From positions 1 through 20,546 of the forward strand of contig JAEWRC010000090.1 of the NCBI GenBank assembly GCA_023460175.1: DNA of 20,546 nt, read 5' to 3'. The notes under the pieces were generated by a model. The model was given only the letters and a program-made list of their open reading frames with translations. It had not been told where the DNA came from and searched no databases. Each line of letters starts with the position of its first letter. Positions within the stretch are counted from its first letter, which is position 1. Made by a program: the position numbers and the translations under genes. Source of the DNA: Actinomycetes bacterium (GTDB lineage Bacteria > Actinomycetota > Actinomycetes > Mycobacteriales > Mycobacteriaceae). Below, in pieces: positions 6,796-14,190 of this stretch.

Positions 6796-7341
6796 ATGTC
6801 GAATCCGCCGTACGGAGGCATGCCGCCAGCTCAAGCACCCTGGCCACCACAAGGCCCGCCACCTGCGCGGCAACCCTCTCGACTGCCGCTCATTCTGACT
6901 GCGGCTCTCGCCGTGATCGCCATCATCGTCGGGATCGCATCGTGGTTCCGACCTGCACCTGAACCCGAGGCGCAGGCAGCTGAACAACAGTTCAGTGAGC
7001 AGGAGGTTGCGGATGCGAAGGAGGCGATGTGCGAGGCCTGGGACACCGTTTTGTATGCGATACAGACCCCTGCATCAAAGTCCAGCTCAGACGAGACCGT
7101 CACTTTCATTCTTGGAACTGAAATCAAACTCGCGTTCCATGCCGCGGGGGATTTCCTGCAATCCGAACTAGAAAGAAATCCAGCAACATCAGCCTCGTTG
7201 GCTGACGCCGCGCATGACTTAGCCTTTGCGTATCACCGCGCTACACTAAAACAGCTTGCTGATGCTTCCGACCCGGAAGTCGACAGGATAAAGGCTGATA
7301 TTCGCTCAGCAGAAGCGGTCGTCCGGCAGGAGTGTGCATGA
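6796..7341 (+). CDS. Proline-rich single-span membrane protein, first gene of three-gene module
   Basis: A 181-aa protein with a Pro-rich cytoplasmic N-terminus (residues 1-29, MSNPPYGGMPPAQAPW...), one membrane span at 30-51 (LPLILTAALAVIAIIVGIASWF), and a ~130-residue helical outer domain. The outer domain contains Cys79 (EAMCEAW) and Cys180, the penultimate residue, plausibly disulfide-bonded. This layout is common among small mycobacterial membrane proteins but I know no function. The gene ends in an ATGA overlap with the next gene, so translational coupling is likely and a physical partnership is possible (inference). The 3' part has lower GC than the window and one TTA codon (7219), a trait shared with the start of the next gene. 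I recall small membrane proteins next to the Rv2082 and Rv3899c paralogues, but cannot verify homology. Confidence 0.8.
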   Translation: MSNPPYGGMPPAQAPWPPQGPPPARQPSRLPLILTAALAVIAIIVGIASWFRPAPEPEAQAAEQQFSEQEVADAKEAMCEAWDTVLYAIQTPASKSSSDETVTFILGTEIKLAFHAAGDFLQSELERNPATSASLADAAHDLAFAYHRATLKQLADASDPEVDRIKADIRSAEAVVRQECA

Positions 7342-9563
7342 TCGCTTCGGGCCAGCTAAGCGTTTGGGAACGAATTATTATCGGTCCACATCTGCCCAGT
7401 GAGGCGTCAGTGGTGACAGCATCGACTTCGGCACAAAACCGGGGTAGCGTTGTTACCCTATTTCAAGATTATCAAAGTCGGCTGCTCACAACCAGGACCG
7501 ACACCTTGGCTTCTGTAAGGGGGTTAACCGCCGACGCGACGCAAACCTCCGTTCACAAAGCGGAGCAGAACGCCGCTGGGGTAGTGCACCGCAACGAAAT
7601 CAAGCAGTCCTCCTATAAATCTGCTACCCAAGCATTGGGCAATCTTCGTTCTGAGCTTCTCACGATCGGAACTGAGGCCGACAGCGAGATCAATTCTATT
7701 ATTCGATCCAAAAAGCCGATGCCGCAAAAAGTCACCGAAGTTCTGGATGCCATCGAAAAGCATTCTTCCTACGCGGCCCACCGGGCCAGCGCTCATGGCA
7801 AGGCAATGCTTGAGGCAGTCGGGAAAGTTCTTACCTCACAGGGCGATTCTCGATCTCCGGAAGAATTCGCGGCGGCAAACGGGATTGATCTAAAGGGGCC
7901 TCATAAAGCGAACTCGGAAGAAGTTCGTGCTTACGTCGAGAAAACACTCAAAGATCCGTCAACGGATGTGCAGAAATACCAAGCCGACAGCGCGTTAGAC
8001 AAAGCGAGCCCAACACATTCAACCGTTCAATCCTCATCAGAGGAACTGAACCAGCTAAGCACCGACGCACCCGTTGATGCTCCATCGCAGATGTCCAACG
8101 TGGATGGCCAGACACCCTTATTCGCTCAGGGAACCGACCAAGCGTATGTCGACGCACCCCACCGCATGCCCGGTTCATCTGACTTTCCCGCCGGTCCCTC
8201 AACCCCCACCCCCACCACCATCAGCAACATCACCCCCGGAATCCCCGACAGCGCGGTACCCACCACCACCGCCGTCCCCACCACCTCGGCCTCGCTGGCG
8301 CCGTCCGCCCCGGCGTTTTCCGTTCCTGACCTGGGCCCCCAGCAGCTGGCCGACAGCTTCACCCGCGGCATCGAGGTCGGCGCACCGATGTCGCAGGGCA
8401 CCGGAGCGCTGACCCAGAACGTCATGGACACCGCGTTTCGACCCTCGACCGGGACCCCGGACTTCGCCATGCCCAGCGGCGGAACCGACTTCTCCCCGGC
8501 GACCACACCCAGTTCCGGGTTCGCCGTGGCCGAGGCCGCCCAACACTCCGGGGCCTCCACCGGATACGCCGCGCACAGCACCATGGCGCCGGCGCCCACC
8601 ATGTACGGCGCCCCCATCGCCCCGATGACCACCATGGCCCCAGCCGCCCCCGTGATGTCCCCCGGTCCGCTGCCGGCCTACGGCGCCGATCTTCGCCCCG
8701 CCGCCATGGCCGCCCCTGTCGTCCCCTCCGCACCCCCGCCACCCTTGGCCTCGGCCCCCGCATCGGCCCCGACGTCGGCGGCGAGCGCCAACGCGCTGCA
8801 CCAACAAGGCCCCGTCGTCCGCCAGACACCCGGCCCGACCACCCCCGCCACGCCGCCGGTGGGACTCACCGAAACCGCCGCGGCGGCAGCCACTTCCGGC
8901 GCTGTTACCGGAGCCCTCTCGGCCGATGCCGCCACGCGGTCCCGCCTGCAGAACCTGCTGGAAGCCGTCGCGCGCCAGGAACCCAAACTGCGCTGGGCCA
9001 TCGGCGAACGCGATGACGGCAGCACGATCCTGGTCACCGACCTGGCCGGCGGCTGGATCCCGCCGCACGTCGAAATCCCCACCGGCGTCGAGCTTCTCAC
9101 CCCGACACTGCGACGCAACAGCCTCGAGTCCATGCTGGCCGATGCCGCTCTCATCGAGACCTGGAGTCCCGGCCAGTTCCTTCCTGACGCCAAAGACGTT
9201 CCGCCGACGCCGATGTCGCTGCGGGCGCGCGATCTGCCTGACGTGGACGACATCAACTGGGAACTGACGCAGGCCACCAACTGGCGCGACGGGCTCCCCC
9301 GGTTGGCCCACACCCTGGCCAAGGCCGGGGTGGCCGGGACCGGCGTCCTCGACACCGAGGCCGACCTGCTGCGCGAACACCTGGCCGCCACCGCTGCTGC
9401 CGTGCTCAAGGCCTACCCCGAGGCCGACCCCGACACCGTCGGGAACTGGCAGTTGCTGGCCGCCCTCGACGCGCTGATCGCGCACCGCCCCACCACCTTG
9501 AACTATCACTTCGCGTGGTTCCAGGCGTTGCACATGGCACCGAGGGGGCCCGCCGGTGGCTGA
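7338..9563 (+). CDS. Large ESX-associated-type protein, helical N-terminus, Pro/Thr linker, DUF5632/DUF5631-like C-terminus
   Basis: From ATG 7338 (AGGAG at 7328-7332, ATGA overlap with the previous stop) the protein has 741 residues. Residues ~35-225 are charged and helical (FQDYQSRLLTTRTD; LGNLRSELLTIGTEADSEI; VTEVLDAIEKHSSYAAHRAS), vaguely like DUF4226 helical domains. Residues ~285-530 are low-complexity Pro/Thr/Ala/Met. From residue 536 a globular part begins (RLQNLLEAVARQEPKLRWAIGERDDGS...GGWIPPHVEIP), resembling DUF5632, followed by a DUF5631-like end (NWRDGLPRLAHTLAKAG...LNYHFAWFQAL). These C-terminal domains occur, as I recall, in EspK and in Rv2082/Rv3899c-type proteins. No signal peptide or membrane span is present, so export, if any, would be by a type VII system. 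Base composition changes sharply near codon 285: the N-terminal part is AT-rich with TTA codons at 7524, 7995 and 8118. The function is unknown. Confidence 0.82.
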   Translation: MIASGQLSVWERIIIGPHLPSEASVVTASTSAQNRGSVVTLFQDYQSRLLTTRTDTLASVRGLTADATQTSVHKAEQNAAGVVHRNEIKQSSYKSATQALGNLRSELLTIGTEADSEINSIIRSKKPMPQKVTEVLDAIEKHSSYAAHRASAHGKAMLEAVGKVLTSQGDSRSPEEFAAANGIDLKGPHKANSEEVRAYVEKTLKDPSTDVQKYQADSALDKASPTHSTVQSSSEELNQLSTDAPVDAPSQMSNVDGQTPLFAQGTDQAYVDAPHRMPGSSDFPAGPSTPTPTTISNITPGIPDSAVPTTTAVPTTSASLAPSAPAFSVPDLGPQQLADSFTRGIEVGAPMSQGTGALTQNVMDTAFRPSTGTPDFAMPSGGTDFSPATTPSSGFAVAEAAQHSGASTGYAAHSTMAPAPTMYGAPIAPMTTMAPAAPVMSPGPLPAYGADLRPAAMAAPVVPSAPPPPLASAPASAPTSAASANALHQQGPVVRQTPGPTTPATPPVGLTETAAAAATSGAVTGALSADAATRSRLQNLLEAVARQEPKLRWAIGERDDGSTILVTDLAGGWIPPHVEIPTGVELLTPTLRRNSLESMLADAALIETWSPGQFLPDAKDVPPTPMSLRARDLPDVDDINWELTQATNWRDGLPRLAHTLAKAGVAGTGVLDTEADLLREHLAATAAAVLKAYPEADPDTVGNWQLLAALDALIAHRPTTLNYHFAWFQALHMAPRGPAGG

Positions 9564-10494
9564 CGAGATCGACTTCGACAGCGACGCGTACCTGCGGGCC
9601 TACGGCGTCCCGCCGCCGCCCGGCATCCCCTCGGACATGATCGGGCCGGCCGCCGTCTGGACCGAGCAACTCCTGGTGACCCTGCAGACCGCCGCCAACG
9701 CCGACGATCCGTTTGACATCGCCGCCGGTGAGGCCGGCTACGCGGAACGACAGGCGTTGGCCCAGGGGGCTCTGACCGGCTTTCCCGAGAACGAGGCGCA
9801 GGGTCAGGCGCAGTTCCAAGAGGTCAACAAGATGGCCGAGCAGATCCCGCAGATGGCCAGCGGGATCGCCGGCGGCATCGCCGGTGCGCTGGGTGGGGCG
9901 CTCAAGCCGCTGACCGAGTTGCCGCAGCAGTTGGCCCAGTCGATGCAGGGCCTCATGCAGCAGGGCATGGGTGCGCTGGAGAACGGCGGCGATGATCTGG
10001 GCCTCGAGGCCTTCGAGGCCTCCGCCCTGAGCGACGAGTTCGGCGGCGGCGCAGGGGGTCTCGACCCCGAAGGCGCGGGCGGTGGTGGCGGCGGCGGTTT
10101 CGGCGGTACCGTGCCGATGTCCACCCTCGGCCCGGCCGCGACGCCGACCGGTGCCACCGCACCCACGTCGGGCAGGGCCACCATGATGTCGGTCGCGCCG
10201 GCGGTGCCCGCCTCGGTGCCCAGCCACATGGGCGGCATGGGCGGATACCCGATGATGCCGCCGGGAGCGATGGCTCGGGGCGGCGCCGGCGCCGACAACG
10301 ACGACAAGTCCGCCACCAAGAAGGTCTCGGTGCCCTCGGTCAAGAACGGCGCCCCCGTCCAGGGTCGGGTGTCGGCCCCGCCGACCGCGCCGACCGTATC
10401 CAAGCAGGTCGAAGGCAAGACCGTCGCGACTCGGCGCATCGTCGTCCCGAACGACAAGAAGGCTGCGAAATCCGACGACGACCCCGGCCGCTGA
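9556..10494 (+). CDS. Gly-rich ESX-associated-type protein (Rv2083/Rv3900c-like), 312 aa
   Basis: A GTG start at 9556 overlaps the previous gene by 8 bp, with GAGGGGG upstream, so the two are probably translationally coupled. The N-terminal ~95 residues are helical and acidic (DEIDFDSDAYLRAYGVPPPPG; VWTEQLLVTLQTAANADDPFD). Residues 97-140 form a long amphipathic, Gly/Ala/Gln-rich stretch (QMASGIAGGIAGALGGALKP, then LPQQLAQSMQGLMQQGMGAL). Similar stretches occur in ESX substrates such as Esp and PPE-family proteins. Then come a poly-Gly patch (163-184), a Met/Pro-rich linker, and a basic tail (RRIVVPNDKKAAK). No signal peptide or clear membrane span. From memory it resembles the partners of Rv2082 and Rv3899c. 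Composition is host-like, unlike the start of the module. Function unknown; a secreted or membrane-interacting partner of the 741-aa protein is inference. Confidence 0.8.
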   Translation: MADEIDFDSDAYLRAYGVPPPPGIPSDMIGPAAVWTEQLLVTLQTAANADDPFDIAAGEAGYAERQALAQGALTGFPENEAQGQAQFQEVNKMAEQIPQMASGIAGGIAGALGGALKPLTELPQQLAQSMQGLMQQGMGALENGGDDLGLEAFEASALSDEFGGGAGGLDPEGAGGGGGGGFGGTVPMSTLGPAATPTGATAPTSGRATMMSVAPAVPASVPSHMGGMGGYPMMPPGAMARGGAGADNDDKSATKKVSVPSVKNGAPVQGRVSAPPTAPTVSKQVEGKTVATRRIVVPNDKKAAKSDDDPGR

Positions 10495-10505
10495 GCAAAC
10501 ACCAT

Positions 10506-10511
10506 TAGCCT
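10506..10511 (+). promoter_or_regulatory. -10 hexamer TAGCCT of possible leaderless promoter
   Basis: TAGCCT ends 7 nt before ATG 10519. There is no Shine-Dalgarno match, so the fusion gene may have its own leaderless transcript even though it follows the previous gene by only 24 bp. Short motif, modest support. Confidence 0.35.
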
Positions 10512-10518
10512 GGGCCAG

Positions 10519-12003
10519 ATGAACCTGCCCTGGCAACGCGCGCAAGGACTCCAGCGGATCACTCAGGGGATGGGGACCTTGGACCGTGAGGTCTTCGACG
10601 CCATCGCCGACTCCCCGACGCCGCTGCTCGACACGGTGATGCCGCCGCTGACCCGCGCGGCCGATCACTCCAAGCTGTGGTTCGCCATCGCTGCCGTGCT
10701 GGCGGCCTCGGGCCGGCCCACCGCCCAGCGCGGCGCGGCCCGCGGCGTCGCCACCCTGGCCGTCACCAGCCTGCTGACCAACCAGGTCGCCAAGCGGATC
10801 TGGAAGCGGCCCCGGCCCAACCGCGCCTCGGTGCCGTTGCCCCGGCAGATCAAGCGCTTCCCCACCTCGCATTCGCTGCCTTCCGGGCACTCGGCCAGCG
10901 CCGCGGCCTTCTCCGTGGCCGTCGGGCTGGAGAACCCGCCGCTGGGCCTCGGCCTGGCGCTGCTGGGCGGCCTGGTCGGCCTGTCCCGGGTGGCCACCGG
11001 GGCCCACTACCCCGGCGACGTCCTCGCCGGCTTCGGCATGGGCGCGGCCATCGCGGTCATCGGGGGCAAACTCGTCCCACCGATCGTCGAGGCCCAGCTG
11101 CCGCGCACCGAACCTCTCGTCGTCGACACCCCGCCGCGGCCCGACGGCGCCGGCGTGATCCTGGTGGTCAACCCGGCCTCCGGCAGCGGCACCGGCGCCG
11201 ACGTCATTGAGGAGGTCCGCGAGGCACTCCCGCGCGCGGAGATCGTCGAACTCGACGCCGACGACGACCCCGTCGAAGTGTTGAAGTCCGCGGCCGAGCG
11301 CGCCGAGGTGCTCGCCGTGGGCGGCGGCGACGGCACCGTGTCCACCGCCGCCGCCATCGCCGTCGAGGCCAAGCTGCCGCTGGCGGTGTTCCCGGCCGGG
11401 ACGTTCAACCACTTCGCCAAGGACATCGGCTGCCCGACCGTCGCCGACACCGTGGAGGCCATCCGCACGGGCACGGTGTCGTGCGTCGACCTGGTGTGCC
11501 TCAACGAGGAACACATGGTGATCAACACCGCGAGCATCGGCGCGTACCCGATGTTCGTGCAGACCCGCGAGAAGCTGGAACGACGGCTGGGCAAGAAGGT
11601 TGCCGGGGCCTACGCGATGCTGCACACGCTGCGCAATGACGAGCCCGTGCGCATCACCTACGACAACAAGACGCTGCAGACGTCGCTGTTCTTTCTGGGC
11701 AATTCGGTCTATCTACCAACGGGATTCGCGCCGTCTCGACGCACTCGGATGGATGACGGCCTGATCGACGTGCGCATGCTGGAGACCGGTCGGCGCTTCG
11801 CCCAGGCCCGCATCCTGGCCGCGCTGGCCCTCGGCCGACTGGAACGCAGCCCGCTCTATCACGAGGTTCAGGCCCCGGAATTCAGCTTCAGCAGCGACGA
11901 GCCCACCGCCATCGCCCGTGACGGCGAGGTCGGCGACGAATTCGACCACGCCACGTTCACCTCGATGTACCGAGCGTTGCCGGTCTTCCGCCCCACGCCG
12001 TGA
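10519..12003 (+). CDS. Fusion of PAP2 lipid phosphatase and diacylglycerol kinase-type lipid kinase
   Basis: This 494-aa protein joins two opposing lipid activities. Residues ~20-190 are a PAP2 phosphatase with all three motifs: K92-x6-R99-P100, PSGH at 121-124, and S156-R157 with H163 and D167. It has several membrane segments around them. Residues ~211-494 are a DAGK/sphingosine-kinase catalytic domain: VVNPASGSGTG at 216-226, nucleotide-binding GGGDGTVS at 268-275, and FPAGTFNHFAKD at 291-302. Such bifunctional PAP2/DAGK proteins are known in actinobacteria and would convert lipid phosphates and diacylglycerol at the membrane, perhaps in phospholipid or mycolate/polyprenyl-phosphate turnover (inference). 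ATG 10519 fits the leader. The 3' end overlaps the convergent PAP2 gene by 47 bp, so both coding sequences share DNA there. Confidence 0.93.
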   Translation: MNLPWQRAQGLQRITQGMGTLDREVFDAIADSPTPLLDTVMPPLTRAADHSKLWFAIAAVLAASGRPTAQRGAARGVATLAVTSLLTNQVAKRIWKRPRPNRASVPLPRQIKRFPTSHSLPSGHSASAAAFSVAVGLENPPLGLGLALLGGLVGLSRVATGAHYPGDVLAGFGMGAAIAVIGGKLVPPIVEAQLPRTEPLVVDTPPRPDGAGVILVVNPASGSGTGADVIEEVREALPRAEIVELDADDDPVEVLKSAAERAEVLAVGGGDGTVSTAAAIAVEAKLPLAVFPAGTFNHFAKDIGCPTVADTVEAIRTGTVSCVDLVCLNEEHMVINTASIGAYPMFVQTREKLERRLGKKVAGAYAMLHTLRNDEPVRITYDNKTLQTSLFFLGNSVYLPTGFAPSRRTRMDDGLIDVRMLETGRRFAQARILAALALGRLERSPLYHEVQAPEFSFSSDEPTAIARDGEVGDEFDHATFTSMYRALPVFRPTP

Positions 12004-12601
12004 GCAACGGCAGGCACGCCAGGTAGTAGAGATAGCCCAGCGCCCAACCCGCCAGCACGTCGGAGGGATGGTGCACGTTGAGAACCACGCGGCCCCAACC
12101 GATCGCGACGACGATCACCGCGCCGACGATGATCAGCGGTCGCCGCCACCGCGGATCGATCATCGGCAGCAACACGGTCAGCAGCGCCAGGACGCTGACC
12201 AGAACGCCCAGGGCATGCCCCGACGGGAACGACGACGACCACGCGGACACCAGCGCGGTATCGGGCCGCGCGCGACCGGCGATGTACTTGGCCACCTCGA
12301 TGACGACGCCGTTCAGTTCCACACTGACGAACAGGAATAGCGCCGCACCCCGGTCACCGCGCACCAGCAGCCAGATGATCGGAATCAACGTCACGAGGCG
12401 GAACACCGCCGGGCCGAAGATGATGCAGAACGCGTCCCACAGGGCCACCCACGCCGGGTGCGCCACGCCGAAGTCGTGCAGCGGTGCCAGCAACCACCAG
12501 TCGAAGTTACGCAGCCAGAACCAGTCCTGCGCGAATCCGATCCACAGCACCACGTACAGCAGAGCGGCTGCCCCAGCAGTCACTGCGGTCCGACGAGTCA
12601 C
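11957..12601 (-). CDS. PAP2-family integral membrane phosphatase
   Basis: A 214-aa protein with about six membrane spans and an intact PAP2 active site: K105-x6-R112-P113, PSGH at 126-129, and R171-x5-H177-x3-D181. Family members dephosphorylate phosphatidic acid, undecaprenyl pyrophosphate or similar lipids, with the active site usually on the outer face. The substrate is not evident here. GTG 12601 is preferred because it precedes the first basic/hydrophobic stretch; the open frame continues to a TTG at 12619. Its last 47 bp are antisense to the end of the PAP2/DAGK fusion. By memory Rv0308, a PAP2 protein next to Rv0309, is the likely counterpart, though here the three-gene module and the fusion gene lie between it and the transpeptidase-like gene. 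It is divergent from the exported protein gene at 12683. Confidence 0.9.
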   Translation of the reverse strand: MTRRTAVTAGAAALLYVVLWIGFAQDWFWLRNFDWWLLAPLHDFGVAHPAWVALWDAFCIIFGPAVFRLVTLIPIIWLLVRGDRGAALFLFVSVELNGVVIEVAKYIAGRARPDTALVSAWSSSFPSGHALGVLVSVLALLTVLLPMIDPRWRRPLIIVGAVIVVAIGWGRVVLNVHHPSDVLAGWALGYLYYLACLPLLTAWGGRPATLGTSR

Positions 12602-12650
12602 TCCACACTCGTACCACAACGCTCGTGCTGCTCCGTTGTACGTCGCCCCT

Positions 12651-12656
12651 TACGAT
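12651..12656 (+). promoter_or_regulatory. -10 hexamer TACGAT upstream of the exported protein gene
   Basis: TACGAT would give a start near 12663 and a short leader carrying the GGAAGG ribosome site before ATG 12683. The -35 region is not convincing. Confidence 0.35.
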
Positions 12657-12682
12657 GCCTGTGACCTCTGGGAAGGATGGCG

Positions 12683-13630
12683 ATGACGGCACCGAAGTAC
12701 GTCGGGTATCTGGGCAGCGCGGCGGTCGCCGCGGGCGTCGGTGTGGCGGTTGCGTTCGGCGGTGCGCCGCTCGCGCACGCCGACGACGGTGCCGACACCA
12801 AATCGGGAAGCAAGTCCGAGAGCACCTCCACCGAGTCGAAGGGGCCGAAGAAGGAGCCGTCGACCGGTCTGGGCAAGGCCGCGGCGAAGCTGGAGAAGCG
12901 CGCCGCCACGGTTGCGCGGGATGCCCGCGAGGCTCGCGAGGCCCGACTAGATCGACTGGAGCGGGTGGCCAAGTTCGATCCGGCCGAGGCGGTCAAGGAT
13001 CTGCAGAAGCGCTTCGACAAGGTCGCCAAGCCGGACACCGAGGCCGAGGCCACCGACGTCGCCGAGCCCGAGGCCAAGCCCAAACGCCTGGACCTGGCCG
13101 CCCGGGCAGCCGCGGCCGCGCAGGCGCTGACGCCGGCCAAGGAAGCCCGCGAGGCCGCCGTCGCCCCGGACGTCGAGACCCGAGCGGGCACCGACGACCT
13201 CTTCTCGAATCCGTTCCGCGCGGACGATCCCGAGCCCACCCCGGCCGGGATGTTCGGCCCGTTCCTCGACATCCGCGAGGCCGTGCTCGAGGTGAGCCCC
13301 GACGCGATCGACCCGTTCGTTCGCGAGGGGTTCGAGGCCGGGTACCGGGTGAGCCAGATGGTGCCGTGGGTGAATCTGCCCATCCCGCTGCTGCAGATCG
13401 CGGCGGCGTCGGCGGATCCCGACCAGAGCGTGCCCCAGGTGGCGATCAACCAGCTGCTGCTGACACTGCCGCCGGTCGGAATCGCCTACTACGGCTATGA
13501 CCAGGCGGCCGATCTCCTCAACGTGGAGGTCGCCGCGGCCGCGCTGAAGGAAGACTTCTATCGCACGGTGTGGGACACGCTCGACCCGCTCGAGATCCTG
13601 CACGAGCGTGGTGAATCCGGCCTGCCCTGA
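12683..13630 (+). CDS. Exported charged/coiled protein of unknown function
   Basis: GGAAGG at 12671-12676 sits 6 nt before ATG 12683, so I start there rather than at the in-frame ATG 12677. The 315-aa product has a signal peptide with a clear cleavage motif (AAVAAGVGVAVAFGGAPLAHA, about residue 34), then a Ser/Thr/Lys-rich stretch. Next is a strongly charged Ala/Arg/Glu/Lys region (~65-150: KAAAKLEKRAATVARDAREA), probably helical or coiled-coil. After a Pro/Asp linker a compact domain of ~115 residues ends the protein, with FLDIREAVLEVSPDAIDPFV, MVPWVNLPIPLLQIAAASAD and LLLTLPPVGIAYYGYDQAAD. I do not recognise that domain, but similar hydrophobic segments occur in mycobacterial exported proteins. 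A cell-wall-associated role is inference. A TACGAT hexamer at 12651-12656 may be its -10. Confidence 0.8.
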   Translation: MTAPKYVGYLGSAAVAAGVGVAVAFGGAPLAHADDGADTKSGSKSESTSTESKGPKKEPSTGLGKAAAKLEKRAATVARDAREAREARLDRLERVAKFDPAEAVKDLQKRFDKVAKPDTEAEATDVAEPEAKPKRLDLAARAAAAAQALTPAKEAREAAVAPDVETRAGTDDLFSNPFRADDPEPTPAGMFGPFLDIREAVLEVSPDAIDPFVREGFEAGYRVSQMVPWVNLPIPLLQIAAASADPDQSVPQVAINQLLLTLPPVGIAYYGYDQAADLLNVEVAAAALKEDFYRTVWDTLDPLEILHERGESGLP

Positions 13631-13740
13631 CGCCCTTTTCCTACACCGCGTCTTCGGCGGTTCGGCGCTTACCGCAACGCCCACTAGGTTGGATCCAGTA
13701 GCTGATGTCTGGTTCTCACAGAAAGCAGTGGAGGTAGTCG

Positions 13741-14148
13741 ATGCCCAAGGCCGTGACTCTCATCCGCTCGGCGGCGCTGTCGAATGTGGCCGAGTACGCG
13801 TACGCCGCGACCGCGCCGGCCGATGCCCGCCTGATCTTTCTGGCCGGCGCCTGCCCGCTGAACGCCGACGGTTCGACCGCGAACGTCGGGGACTACGCCG
13901 GTCAGGCCGCCAAATGCGTCGAGACGCTGACGACGGCACTCGAAGCCGCGGGGGCCGGCCTCCAGGACCTCATCAGCACGCGGGTGCTGGTCGCCTCGTC
14001 CCGCCAGGCCGACCTGGTGACCGCCTGGGAGGTGATCCGGGACGCTTTCGGTGACCACGACGCGCCCAGCACGTTGTACGGCGTCACGGTGCTCGGCTAC
14101 GACGACCAACTGGTGGAGATCGAGGCCGTCGCGGCGGTCAAGGACTGA
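13741..14148 (+). CDS. RidA/YjgF-family protein, active-site arginine absent
   Basis: A 135-aa protein of the RidA (YER057c/UK114) fold, with a strong ribosome site (GGAGG at 13730-13734) 6 nt before the ATG. Family marks are IFLAGACPLNADGS near 32-45, AGQAAKCVETLTTALEAAGA at 53-72, TRVLVAS at 80-86 and the terminal LVEIEAVAAV. Canonical RidA proteins hydrolyse reactive enamines/imines using an Arg in a PAR(S/T) motif; the aligned place here reads APST (108-111), so the deaminase Arg seems missing. Members without it belong to other Rid subfamilies of unclear role. The gene precedes an amidohydrolase by 42 bp and may share its pathway, for example in breakdown of a nitrogenous or ring-cleavage intermediate (inference). 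Confidence 0.9.
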   Translation: MPKAVTLIRSAALSNVAEYAYAATAPADARLIFLAGACPLNADGSTANVGDYAGQAAKCVETLTTALEAAGAGLQDLISTRVLVASSRQADLVTAWEVIRDAFGDHDAPSTLYGVTVLGYDDQLVEIEAVAAVKD

Positions 14149-14190
14149 TATGCCAATCCCTGTTCACCTGCGGCACAGGACATTATTGCG

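Noticed and set aside
8199..8900. Proline/threonine-rich linker as a tandem DNA repeat or CRISPR-like array
   Set aside because: Codons are biased but no regular repeat unit or spacer pattern is visible; it is low-complexity protein coding sequence.
9406..11625. A 739-codon open frame on the minus strand across the Gly-rich and PAP2/DAGK genes
   Set aside because: It lies antisense to two well-supported genes, is low-complexity Gly/Arg/His, and has no domain; this is the usual high-GC shadow frame.
13645..13661. Small hairpin ACCGC-N7-GCGGT after the exported protein gene as a terminator
   Set aside because: Only a 5-bp stem with no T-tract; expected by chance in such GC-rich DNA.
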